The translations under genes were made by a program, and so were the position numbers. This document shows positions 1 to 7,002 of a DNA stretch of 8,759 bases, in pieces; position 1 is the first letter of the stretch, and each line of letters starts with the position of its first letter. This stretch comes from Acidimicrobiales bacterium (GTDB taxonomy: Bacteria > Actinomycetota > Acidimicrobiia > Acidimicrobiales > SZUA-35). The DNA is taken from positions 1 to 8,759 of the forward strand of contig JABDJU010000140.1 of the NCBI GenBank assembly GCA_013003325.1, given 5' to 3'. The notes beneath the pieces are model-generated. The model was not told the origin of the DNA, did no database searches, and saw only the letters and a list, made by a program, of their open reading frames with translations.

Positions 1-112
1 ACTGCCAGCCGGCCATGGCCGTTCAAGAGATGATCTGCCGACGGGCTCTTCGATCGCCGCAACATCGGGCGTGTAAGCTCCTGCACAACTTTGGGTCGAG
101 GAGAAAGCGCTA
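1..112. other. Upstream edge, no assignable gene
   Basis: This stretch precedes the first permease. On the + strand, one frame is open from the window edge to a TAA at 74-76 and another to the TAG at 111-113, which overlaps the permease GTG. On the - strand a short frame starting near base 55 runs off the edge. None gives a recognisable peptide, so I cannot say whether a same-strand gene ends here or a divergent one begins. The only clear signal is the SD of the next gene (GAGGAG, 98-103). No convincing promoter was found. Confidence 0.4.
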
Positions 113-1093
113 GTGGTCAAGTTTGTAGGGAAGCGATTGCTCAGCTACTCGCTGCTGCTGTTCCTCGCAACGTCGCTGGCCTACCTCATCGCCTCGGTAG
201 CGCTCGACCCCACCGCCAACATCGACCTCACCAATCCGAACCTCAATCGACAGGCGGTCGAGAACACCCTCAACGAATACAACATCAACCCGGCTGAAAG
301 CCCGTTCGTCCGGTACGGCCGCTGGATTGACTCGGTGGTGACCGACTGGGACTGGGGACAGACGCCGCGGGGCGAAAGCGTCAACGATCTGGTCGGCACC
401 CGGATCTGGGTGTCCGTGCGGCTCGTCACGATCGGCACCATCGTCGGCATCGTGTTCGGTGTGGCTATTGGTGCATGGAGCGCTGTACGGCAGTACTCCA
501 AGGCCGACCATGTGGTGTCGATTGCATCGCTGATCTTCATCTCCACCCCGGTGCTCGTGTTTGCGGTCGTACTTCAGATCCTGGCCATCGAATTCAACCA
601 GGCGACCGGCTGGCGCTTCTTCGAATTCATCGGCGAAACAGGCCGATCGGGAGATTATTTTGGCGCCGCCTTCATGGACCGTCTCCAGCACCTGCTGCTC
701 CCGACCCTGTCGCTGTCGGTCTTCTCCATCGCCGTCTACTCCCGATACCAGCGCAACTTGATGCTCGACACGCTCGGAGCCGATTACGTTCGCACCGCCC
801 GAGCCAAGGGTCTTCCCAAGCGCGTCGCCATCCGCCGGCATGCACTGCGGAACGCCATCATCCCCATGGCGACGTTTTTTGCCTTCGACGTGGCGACGAT
901 CTTCGTCGGGGCCGCCGTGACCGAAACCCTCTTCGGGTGGCACGGGATGGGCGAGTATCTGGTGCAGTCGATCCAGCGACAAGACATCAACGGCATCACC
1001 GCAACCGCTGCGTTCTCCGGGCTCTGCGTGTTGGCCGGCGCCACCCTGTCCGACATTCTGATCGCCGCTGTCGATCCCCGGGTCAGGACCTAA
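113..1093 (+). CDS. Dipeptide/oligopeptide-type ABC importer permease, DppB/OppB-like
   Basis: Inner-membrane permease that should pair with the DppC-like protein encoded next to form the translocation path of a peptide/nickel-family ABC importer. The 326-residue length is normal for the family. A hydrophobic segment lies at about residues 8-30, followed by a periplasmic-type loop (31-98) and further membrane segments near 100-122, 134-158, 194-211, 250-271 and 297-319. The ATPase-contacting EAA loop spans about 222-251 (ADYVRTARAKGLPKR, with the conserved Gly233, ending AIIP). The C terminus DPRVR is typical of DppB. The GTG start is chosen because GAGGAG at 98-103 lies 9 nt upstream and the membrane segment begins right after it. 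It is the first gene of a tight operon; only 9 nt separate it from the next gene. The transported substrate cannot be read from the permease. Confidence 0.93.
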   Translation: MVKFVGKRLLSYSLLLFLATSLAYLIASVALDPTANIDLTNPNLNRQAVENTLNEYNINPAESPFVRYGRWIDSVVTDWDWGQTPRGESVNDLVGTRIWVSVRLVTIGTIVGIVFGVAIGAWSAVRQYSKADHVVSIASLIFISTPVLVFAVVLQILAIEFNQATGWRFFEFIGETGRSGDYFGAAFMDRLQHLLLPTLSLSVFSIAVYSRYQRNLMLDTLGADYVRTARAKGLPKRVAIRRHALRNAIIPMATFFAFDVATIFVGAAVTETLFGWHGMGEYLVQSIQRQDINGITATAAFSGLCVLAGATLSDILIAAVDPRVRT

Positions 1094-1098
1094 GGAGG
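1094..1098 (+). promoter_or_regulatory. Shine-Dalgarno site of the DppC-like gene
   Basis: GGAGG, part of AAGGAGGA at 1092-1099, begins immediately after the upstream stop codon TAA and sits only 4 nt before the GTG at 1103. That spacing is on the short side. A GTG at 1112 (13 nt away) and an ATG at 1142 are in-frame alternatives. The placement suggests reinitiation by ribosomes finishing the upstream permease. Confidence 0.7.
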
Positions 1099-1102
1099 AA
1101 TC

Positions 1103-2026
1103 GTGACCGATGTGACCAGTCCGATCGGGCTCGACCCCGCGATGGAACTCGACGACGCCACTCGGCTGTCGCGCAGTCAGCTTGTCATGCGTCGCTTCTG
1201 GCGGCCGGTCGGCGCCAAGATCGGCACCGCCGGGCTGATCTTCATCCTGTTCCTCGCCATCTTCGGCTTGCGGATCGCCCGCTGGGACTTCGACGAGGTC
1301 GACACCAACGCGTTCCTTTCTTCGCCCAGTTCGGAGCATTGGTTCGGCACCACCCAGGGCGGCCGCGATGTGTTTGCGATGACGATGCGAGGCCTGCGCC
1401 TCTCGCTGATCATCGGGTTCGCCGTCGCCACCATCCAGGTCTTCCTCTCGGCGGTGATCGGAGCCGTCGCCGCCTACTTCGGCAAATGGGCCGACCGTTC
1501 GATCCTGTGGGTCATCGATCTCCTGCTGGTGATCCCGTCGTTCCTTCTGATCGCGGTCATCTCCCAGCAGTTCGCCGGCAGCCAGGGCTCGCTGACGATG
1601 TTCATCATCTTGTTGGCCGGCTTTGGATGGATGCTCTCGGCCCGCGTGGTCCGGGCTATGACGCTGTCGGTCGTGTCACTCGACTACGTGAGCGCCGCCC
1701 GCTTCATGTCGGTGCCGAGTTGGGTGATCATCTTCAAGCACGTCATCCCCAACATCTCCTCGTACCTGATCGTCGACTTCACCCTCGGCGTCGTGCGCGC
1801 GGTCATGGCCGAAACCGTGCTGTCGTTCTTCGGATTCGGTGTGCAATCCCCCGACACGTCGCTGGGCACGCTGTTGGCCGAGGGCGCGTCGCGAGCCACC
1901 ACATCGGGTTGGGTCTTCCTCGCCCCGGCAACGGTGCTGGTGATCATCCTGTTGTCGGTGAACTTCCTGGGTGATTCACTCCGCGATGCGCTCGATCCCT
2001 CGTCGAAGTCGGGGGGTAGCGCATGA
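1103..2026 (+). CDS. Dipeptide/oligopeptide-type ABC importer permease, DppC/OppC-like
   Basis: Second permease of the importer, 307 residues, close to family length. A cytoplasmic N-terminal tail (1-38) leads into a first membrane segment (about 39-57). The family's extracytoplasmic motif follows (HWFGTTQGGRDVFAMTMRG, 79-97). Further membrane segments lie near 100-125, 134-156, 165-185, 222-243 and 270-288. The EAA loop is at about 193-217 (LDYVSAARFMSVPSW, then HVIPN) and the C terminus has NFLGDSLRDALDP (287-299), both diagnostic of DppC. The normally conserved Gly of the EAA loop is replaced by Ser203 here, while the DppB partner keeps it. The stop overlaps the next ATG by 4 bp (ATGA, 2023-2026), so translation of the ATPase gene is likely coupled. 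Confidence 0.93.
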   Translation: MTDVTSPIGLDPAMELDDATRLSRSQLVMRRFWRPVGAKIGTAGLIFILFLAIFGLRIARWDFDEVDTNAFLSSPSSEHWFGTTQGGRDVFAMTMRGLRLSLIIGFAVATIQVFLSAVIGAVAAYFGKWADRSILWVIDLLLVIPSFLLIAVISQQFAGSQGSLTMFIILLAGFGWMLSARVVRAMTLSVVSLDYVSAARFMSVPSWVIIFKHVIPNISSYLIVDFTLGVVRAVMAETVLSFFGFGVQSPDTSLGTLLAEGASRATTSGWVFLAPATVLVIILLSVNFLGDSLRDALDPSSKSGGSA

Positions 2027-4152
2027 GCGTCGATCACGACCCGGTCTCAGTGCTCGGCACATCGTCGGCGCTGCCCGAAGCCCGTCCCGGGACGCCGGTC
2101 CTGTCGGTCCGCGACCTGCACGTACGGTTCCCCTCCGAAGACGGAGTGGTCCACGCCGTGCGGGGCGTGAACTTCTCGGTCAACGCCGGCGAGGTGGTCG
2201 GTCTGGTGGGCGAAAGCGGCTCGGGCAAGTCGGTCACGTCGATGTCGGTGATGGGACTGCTCGACGAGTCGGCCCGGCTCGAGGGATCGGTGAAGTTACA
2301 CGGAACCGAGCTGTTGGGCCGCGACGACGACTGGATGTCCGAGGTCAGAGGACTGCGGATCGCGATGGTCTTTCAGGATCCACTGTCGGCCCTCACTCCG
2401 GTCTACTCCATCGGAGACCAGCTCATCGAAGCGCTGATGATCCATCGGGAGATGTCGCAAAAAGAAGCCGAGGCTCGGGCTCTCGAGCTGCTCGACCTCG
2501 TCGGCATCCCCAATCCGAAGGTCCGCATTCGCAACTTCCCTCACGAGTTCTCCGGCGGAATGCGACAGCGGGTCGTGATCGCCATGGCGATCGCAAACAA
2601 CCCCGATCTGATCATCGCCGACGAACCAACCACCGCCCTCGACGTCACGATCCAGGCCCAGATCCTCGACCTGCTGCGTACCGCCCAACGAGAAACGGAT
2701 TCGGCGGTGGTGCTCATCACCCACGACCTCGGTGTGGTTGCCGGACTCGCCGACCGCGTCGCGGTGATGTACGCCGGCCGAATCGTCGAGCACGGACCGG
2801 CCGAGGAGATCTTCTATCGGAGCCGCATGCCCTACACGGTCGGGCTGCTCGGCTCGCTCCCCCGGCCCGATCAAGACTCGGGCGATCCGCTCACTCCAGT
2901 CGAGGGGAATCCACCTTCGCCGCTCACCCTCCCACCGGGGTGTCCGTTCATGCCACGATGCCCGATCGCCATCGATGAGTGCGCATCACACGAGCCCGAC
3001 CTCACTGCTACCGACCGCCCAAGTCACACCGCCGCCTGCCATCGCATCGGCGACGTTGCGGGCGGTCTCGACCCGTTCGCCGAACGGACCCGGGAAGCTC
3101 TGGCAGGAGTGAAGAAACCCAAAATCAAGGTGCCGCGAGCCGACCGCCCGACCGTCCTGTCGGTAGAGAACCTGGCCAAGTCCTTCCCGTTGACCAAAGG
3201 CGCGGTCATGAAGCGACGGGTGGGAACGGTGCACGCCGTCGACGGCATCAGTTTCGACATCAGAGAGGGCGAGACGCTCGGCCTGGTGGGAGAATCGGGG
3301 TGTGGCAAGACCACGACCCTGATGGAGATCCTCCATTTCAACGCCCCAGAGCAGGGTCGGATCGTGGTGCTCGGAAAGGAGACCGGCACCGTCGGCCGTC
3401 GCGGTCGCAAGGAGCTGCGGCGAGACGTGCAGGTGGTGTTCCAGGACCCGATGGCATCGCTCGACCCCCGGATGCCGATCCACGACATCCTCGCCGAGCC
3501 GCTCAAGTACAACGACTACCCCAAAGACCGGGTCGATGCCCGGGTGCGGGAGTTGATGGGCCTGGTCGGGCTCGAACCGGCCCACGCCAATCGCTATCCC
3601 CGCAACTTCTCCGGAGGCCAGCGTCAGAGGATCGGCATCGCTCGCGCCCTGGCTCTCGAACCACAGCTTCTGGTTCTCGACGAACCGGTCTCGGCCCTCG
3701 ACGTGTCGATCCAGGCCGGGGTTCTGAACCTGCTCGATCGGCTGCGCCTCGAGCTGGGCTTGGCCTACCTGTTTGTGGCCCACGATCTGTCGGTCATCCG
3801 CCATATCGCCAATCGGGTTGCGGTGATGTATCTCGGCCGTCTGGTGGAGGTTGGCGACGTGGGCGAAGTCTTCGACCATCCACTGCATCCGTATACCCAA
3901 GCACTGTTGTCGGCCATTCCGGTCCCCGATCCGAACAAGGAGCGGGCCCGAACTCGAATTCTGCTGGAGGGAGACCTGCCCTCACCTGCCGATCCACCGT
4001 CGGGATGCCACTTCCACAACCGCTGCCCGAAGTACCTCACGCTGTCGGATCACGAGCAGGTGCGATGCCGAACCGAGTCGCCGAGAATCGTCGAGATCGC
4101 TGACGAGCGCCAGGCGGCGTGCTGGTATCCCGCCGAACGAGAAATTTTCTGA
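2023..4152 (+). CDS. Fused double ATPase of the peptide-type ABC importer, DppD-DppF
   Basis: One 709-residue cytoplasmic protein with two complete ABC ATPase units, which would power both halves of the permease pair. Unit 1 (about 26-340): Walker A GESGSGKS (63-70), Q-loop Q118, signature FSGGM (176-180), Walker B LIIADE (196-201) and switch His234. Unit 2 (about 377-709): Walker A GESGCGKT (423-430), Q474, signature FSGGQ (529-533), Walker B LLVLDE (549-554) and His587. Each unit ends with an oligopeptide-transporter C-terminal domain holding four Cys: C307, C313, C320, C339 and C662, C668, C682, C700. A charged linker (about 342-375) joins them. All catalytic residues are present in both units, so neither is degenerate. 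In many bacteria these are separate genes; the fused form also occurs in Actinomycetota. From my memory of Dpp structures, such Cys quartets can bind an iron-sulfur cluster; that is not proven here. Confidence 0.95.
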   Translation: MSVDHDPVSVLGTSSALPEARPGTPVLSVRDLHVRFPSEDGVVHAVRGVNFSVNAGEVVGLVGESGSGKSVTSMSVMGLLDESARLEGSVKLHGTELLGRDDDWMSEVRGLRIAMVFQDPLSALTPVYSIGDQLIEALMIHREMSQKEAEARALELLDLVGIPNPKVRIRNFPHEFSGGMRQRVVIAMAIANNPDLIIADEPTTALDVTIQAQILDLLRTAQRETDSAVVLITHDLGVVAGLADRVAVMYAGRIVEHGPAEEIFYRSRMPYTVGLLGSLPRPDQDSGDPLTPVEGNPPSPLTLPPGCPFMPRCPIAIDECASHEPDLTATDRPSHTAACHRIGDVAGGLDPFAERTREALAGVKKPKIKVPRADRPTVLSVENLAKSFPLTKGAVMKRRVGTVHAVDGISFDIREGETLGLVGESGCGKTTTLMEILHFNAPEQGRIVVLGKETGTVGRRGRKELRRDVQVVFQDPMASLDPRMPIHDILAEPLKYNDYPKDRVDARVRELMGLVGLEPAHANRYPRNFSGGQRQRIGIARALALEPQLLVLDEPVSALDVSIQAGVLNLLDRLRLELGLAYLFVAHDLSVIRHIANRVAVMYLGRLVEVGDVGEVFDHPLHPYTQALLSAIPVPDPNKERARTRILLEGDLPSPADPPSGCHFHNRCPKYLTLSDHEQVRCRTESPRIVEIADERQAACWYPAEREIF

Positions 4153-4240
4153 GAAATCTGTCATTTCTTGCCAATCTGTCGATCAAGTGACGATTTCGCG
4201 TCCCCCCGTTGACCGCTGGGTGGATCGAGGCGGCCTGACA

Positions 4241-4246
4241 TACGCT
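4241..4246 (+). promoter_or_regulatory. Possible -10 box for the binding-protein gene
   Basis: TACGCT fits the TANNNT pattern of actinobacterial -10 elements. It would place a transcript start near 4253 and leave a leader of about 24 nt containing the SD. No good -35 lies at 16-19 nt; TTGACC at 4209-4214 is 26 nt upstream, which is too far. The 124-bp gap, after junctions of 9 nt and -4 nt, is the main reason to expect a separate promoter. Confidence 0.3.
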
Positions 4247-4263
4247 CGATGAATCCAATACCT

Positions 4264-4270
4264 GGGGAGG
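4264..4270 (+). promoter_or_regulatory. Shine-Dalgarno site deciding the TTG start of the binding protein
   Basis: GGGGAGG lies 6 nt before TTG at 4277. This supports the TTG start, which yields the basic MKK n-region needed for a lipoprotein signal. The next in-frame ATG falls inside the hydrophobic core of the signal peptide and would spoil it. Confidence 0.75.
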
Positions 4271-4276
4271 ATCCTC

Positions 4277-6112
4277 TTGAAGAAACTATTGACATTACTT
4301 GCATTACTGATGTCGTTTACGCTGGTCGCTGCGGCATGCGGCAGCGACGACGACGGCGCCGCATCCGACGACGGTGTCGAGACCGGCTCTGACGACAGCA
4401 GCGACGACAGCTCCGGCGACGACGGCTCCAGCGACGATTCGGGCGACGACAGCTCCGACGACGGCTCCGGCGACGACGGCGGAGAGACCGAAGACGACGG
4501 GCTGCCACTGAGTGACATGAACCTCCAGTCGCGCGACTCGCTCCAGGATGGAGGCGAGCTGCGCTTTGCGATCTCGCTCTTCCCAGGGAACTGGAACGGA
4601 CTTAACGTCGACGGCAACACGGTTTCACTCGACCGCATCGACGACTTCGTAATGCCCAACAACTGGATCTATGCCGAGGACGCCAGCTTCGACGTCGACC
4701 CCGACTACGTGGAGAGCTTCGACGTCCAAGACGCCACCGCTGACACCGGCCTGGTGGTCACGCTCAACCTGAACCCGGATGCCATCTGGAACAGCGGAGA
4801 GTCGATCGACTGGGAGGACTACGAGGCCACCTGGAAGGCCTGCAACGGCGAGCAGGAAGACTTCAACTGTGCCTCGACCGACGGTTACAACCAGATCGCA
4901 TCGATCGAGCAAGGTGACAGCCCATTCCAGGTGATCGTCACCTTCCAGAGCTCATACCCCGATTGGTCGGCCGTGCTTTCGGGCGTATTTCCGGCCGAAG
5001 GCCTAGTTGACGCCGCCACCTTCAACGAGGGCTGGGCCGGCAACGACAACTTCAATTCCGACTGGCACACCGGCCCGTTTGCGCTCGAAAGCATCGATGA
5101 CGCCGAGCGAGTGCTCACCCTCACCCGCAATCCAAACTGGTGGGGCGAGCCAGCACTGCTCGACACAGTGAGTTTCCGTGAGCTGCAGAATCCGGCCGAC
5201 GTTCAAGCGTTCGCCAACGGAGAGGTCGACGTGGTCGAAACCATGATCGACTCCAACTCGGTTAGCCAGGCTGAGAATCGCACCGACGGCGCCATCCGCA
5301 CCGCCGGTTCGCTCCAGTGGCGTCACTTCACCTTCCAGTCCAAGAGCGGAAACACTCAGGACCTCGAAGTACGTCAGGCAATCGTGAAGGCCACCAACCG
5401 AGTGGCCATCGCACAGTCCGACCTCGCTGGCCTGCCGGTGGTTCCCGAACAGCTCTTGCTCGGAAACCACTTCTTCATGCCGGGTCAGCAGGGCTATGTC
5501 GACAACTCCGGCGACTTCGCCTACGACCCCGAGGCCGCCATGGCCCAGCTCGACGCAGCCGGATGGGTGCTGCCCGAGGGTTCAGAGGTCCGTGAAAAGG
5601 ACGGCGTTCCCCTCGAGGTCAACTACGCCATGCTCACCGGCGTCGCCACCTCGGAGAACGAAGGCAAGCTGCTTCAATCGGACCTGGCCAACGTCGGCAT
5701 CCAGCTCAACCTGGTGAACACCCCGACCGACGACTTCGTGTCAACCCTGGTCGGCGGCACCTTCGACATCATCGCCTTCACCTGGCAGGGCACCAACTAC
5801 CCGATGGCCAACGTCCGCCAGATCTACGGCGCAGCGTCGGAGGGATCCGATGAGCCGAGCAGCTCTAACTTTGCTCAGCTCATCATGCCCGAGGTCGAGG
5901 CGCTGATCCCCCAGATCGACACCGAGAACGATCTCCAGACCCGCATCGACCTGACGAACCAGGCCGACAAGATCATCTGGGACAACGTTCACACGATGCC
6001 GATCTACCGCCGCCAGTCGTTCACGGCAGTGCCCGAGAACCTGGCCAACATGGGGGCATCGACCTTCCAGCTCACGAGCCTGCAGGTTGAGAACATCGGC
6101 TACACGAACTAA
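4277..6112 (+). CDS. Extracellular solute-binding lipoprotein, family 5 (DppA/OppA-like)
   Basis: Captures the substrate outside the membrane and delivers it to the importer encoded just upstream. It has 611 residues from a TTG start. A lipoprotein signal peptide (1-20) ends in the lipobox LVAAAC, with Cys21 as the lipid-anchored residue. Residues 22-75 are almost entirely Asp, Ser and Gly, a flexible acidic tether. The family 5 fold follows: the VTLNLNPDAIWNSGESIDW region (161-179), the NPNWWG element (285-290), the GEVDVVE element (315-321) and VRQAIVKATNRVAI (365-378). The protein is longer than many family members mainly because of the tether. Two Cys (189, 198) could form a disulfide. 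The first codons are AT-rich with rare Leu codons. Family 5 members bind peptides, nickel, heme, sugars and opines, so the ligand stays open; a peptide-like ligand is the default inference. Confidence 0.93.
   Translation: MKKLLTLLALLMSFTLVAAACGSDDDGAASDDGVETGSDDSSDDSSGDDGSSDDSGDDSSDDGSGDDGGETEDDGLPLSDMNLQSRDSLQDGGELRFAISLFPGNWNGLNVDGNTVSLDRIDDFVMPNNWIYAEDASFDVDPDYVESFDVQDATADTGLVVTLNLNPDAIWNSGESIDWEDYEATWKACNGEQEDFNCASTDGYNQIASIEQGDSPFQVIVTFQSSYPDWSAVLSGVFPAEGLVDAATFNEGWAGNDNFNSDWHTGPFALESIDDAERVLTLTRNPNWWGEPALLDTVSFRELQNPADVQAFANGEVDVVETMIDSNSVSQAENRTDGAIRTAGSLQWRHFTFQSKSGNTQDLEVRQAIVKATNRVAIAQSDLAGLPVVPEQLLLGNHFFMPGQQGYVDNSGDFAYDPEAAMAQLDAAGWVLPEGSEVREKDGVPLEVNYAMLTGVATSENEGKLLQSDLANVGIQLNLVNTPTDDFVSTLVGGTFDIIAFTWQGTNYPMANVRQIYGAASEGSDEPSSSNFAQLIMPEVEALIPQIDTENDLQTRIDLTNQADKIIWDNVHTMPIYRRQSFTAVPENLANMGASTFQLTSLQVENIGYTN
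4391..4483 (+). repeat. Degenerate tandem repeat encoding the Asp/Ser/Gly tether
   Basis: The stretch is built from variants of GACGACRGCTCC and GGCGACGAC units in frame, giving SDD, SGDD and GSSDD blocks. It lies inside the binding-protein gene, in the tether after the lipobox (whole tether 4340-4501). The repeats are imperfect at the third base and in Ser codon choice, which suggests older expansion. Such arrays can change length by slippage. Confidence 0.7.
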
Positions 6113-6137
6113 CGCCCGACGTTTGTTCTAACTGATT

Positions 6138-6163
6138 CGGGGTGGGGCTCCGGCCCCGCCCCG
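6138..6163 (+). terminator. Intrinsic-type terminator after the ABC importer locus
   Basis: An 11-bp stem with no mismatch and a single G-U pair: left arm CGGGGTGGGGC (6138-6148), loop TCCG (6149-6152), right arm GCCCCGCCCCG (6153-6163). TTT follows at 6164-6166 and then CGCG, so the U-tract is short, as is common in high-GC bacteria. It starts 26 nt after the binding-protein stop and 20 nt from the stop of the convergent hydrolase gene. It may act in both directions, though the - strand side lacks a T-run. Confidence 0.82.
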
Positions 6164-6182
6164 TTTCGCGCCTCCGAGACGT

Positions 6183-6917
6183 TCAGCCGAGGTGCTGATC
6201 GAACAGCTCGATTGTGCGTTCCCACGACACGGTGGCAGCTTCTTCGTGGTAGTTCGGTGATGTGGGCCAGGTGTAGCCGTGGTCGGCCCCCTCGAACACC
6301 GCCACCTCCACATGGTCCAGCGGTTCGACCGCATCGAAGAACGGCTGGTGCATCTCGATCGACTGCACCTGGTCGGCTGTGCCGATACCGATGTACAGCG
6401 GCTGCTCCAACGCGGCTGCGGTGAGATGGGGGGAACCGGGTACATCGTTGGCGAGGAAGCTCGGATGCCACATCGCCCCCGCTGCGAAGGCTCCGGGCAG
6501 TCGGCGTAGCGTCTGATACACCGCCCGAGCTCCGAGACAGAATCCTATGCATCCCATGCCGGTCTCTTCATCGCAGCCGGTGGCGGCGAGAGCGGCATCG
6601 AGATCGTGCTGGATCTGGGCGTCGGTCATCGCTCCGAGCATCTCCATGATTTGGGCTCGCGCCTCGGGCGTCGCCTCGCTGGCCTCGTAGCCGATCATGC
6701 GACCGAATCGGTGGTGGAGGTCGGGCATCACCACCCGATAGCCCTCTTCGGCGAGGCGTCGCGCAAACTCGTGCAGCGAGCCGCGGATCCCGGGGGCATC
6801 TTGGAAGATCGCCACGGTGGCTCTGGCATCTCCGGCCGGTCGCTTGACCACCACAGCCATCTCCCCGTCGTCGGTCATTGCGTCGATGATCTCTTCAACC
6901 ACATCATGTCCGGCCAT
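6183..6917 (-). CDS. Dienelactone hydrolase family protein (alpha/beta hydrolase)
   Basis: Probable cytosolic hydrolase of the dienelactone hydrolase family, 244 residues, whose founder opens dienelactones in chlorocatechol breakdown; many members act on other esters or lactones. Visible residues: the nucleophile elbow GFCLGA with Cys127, an acid candidate Asp182 (GIGTADQV), and the catalytic His213 in GADHGYTW. The position of the family's usual Glu near the oxyanion region reads QDAPGIRG (Asp40), a variant also seen in DLH-like subfamilies. The frame stays open upstream to base 7046, but I chose the ATG at 6917 because the extra 43 residues are unlike the family and would overlap the divergent gene. 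No SD precedes this ATG. Instead TACCGT sits at -12 to -7, as in leaderless genes. The neighbours give no pathway, so the substrate is unknown. Confidence 0.88.
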   Translation of the reverse strand: MAGHDVVEEIIDAMTDDGEMAVVVKRPAGDARATVAIFQDAPGIRGSLHEFARRLAEEGYRVVMPDLHHRFGRMIGYEASEATPEARAQIMEMLGAMTDAQIQHDLDAALAATGCDEETGMGCIGFCLGARAVYQTLRRLPGAFAAGAMWHPSFLANDVPGSPHLTAAALEQPLYIGIGTADQVQSIEMHQPFFDAVEPLDHVEVAVFEGADHGYTWPTSPNYHEEAATVSWERTIELFDQHLG

Positions 6918-6923
6918 GGGGCC

Positions 6924-6929
6924 ACGGTA
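6924..6929 (-). promoter_or_regulatory. Candidate leaderless -10 box of the hydrolase gene
   Basis: Read on the - strand, TACCGT matches TANNNT and ends 6 nt before the ATG at 6917. This is the position that would start the transcript at the A of the start codon. The absence of any SD-like purine run before this ATG agrees with a leaderless message. No clear -35 element is present. Confidence 0.45.
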
Positions 6930-7002
6930 GCCAGTCGCAGCGCCGCGGGGCAGCTGAAGAATCCTTAGCGCTCGGGAACCAGCCCGGATGAAGAATCGTC
7001 CC

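Noticed and set aside
110..1339. 409-residue open frame on the - strand across both permease genes
   Set aside because: It is antisense to two clear membrane proteins, is rich in Asp, Gly, Arg and His as expected for the shadow of GC-rich DNA, and has no recognisable domain.
475..1974. 499-residue + strand frame overlapping the permeases
   Set aside because: Arg/Pro/His-rich composition is typical of an out-of-frame read, and it crosses the real stop and start junction of two coherent genes.
2979..4103. 374-residue + strand frame inside the ATPase gene
   Set aside because: Low-complexity Arg/Pro/Gly composition in the wrong frame of a gene with intact Walker motifs.
4152..4168. AGAAAT-ctgtc-ATTTCT hairpin just after the ATPase stop
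   Set aside because: Only a 6-bp AT-rich stem with no T-run after it; too weak to call a terminator, so read-through into the binding-protein gene is possible.
4289..4294. TTGACA, a perfect -35 hexamer
   Set aside because: It lies within the signal-peptide codons after the start, and no good -10 follows at proper spacing before any gene start.
4183..4662. Ser/Pro-rich - strand frame over the tether repeat
   Set aside because: Its Ser/Glu repeats are just the complement of the Asp/Ser/Gly codons; no SD or domain.
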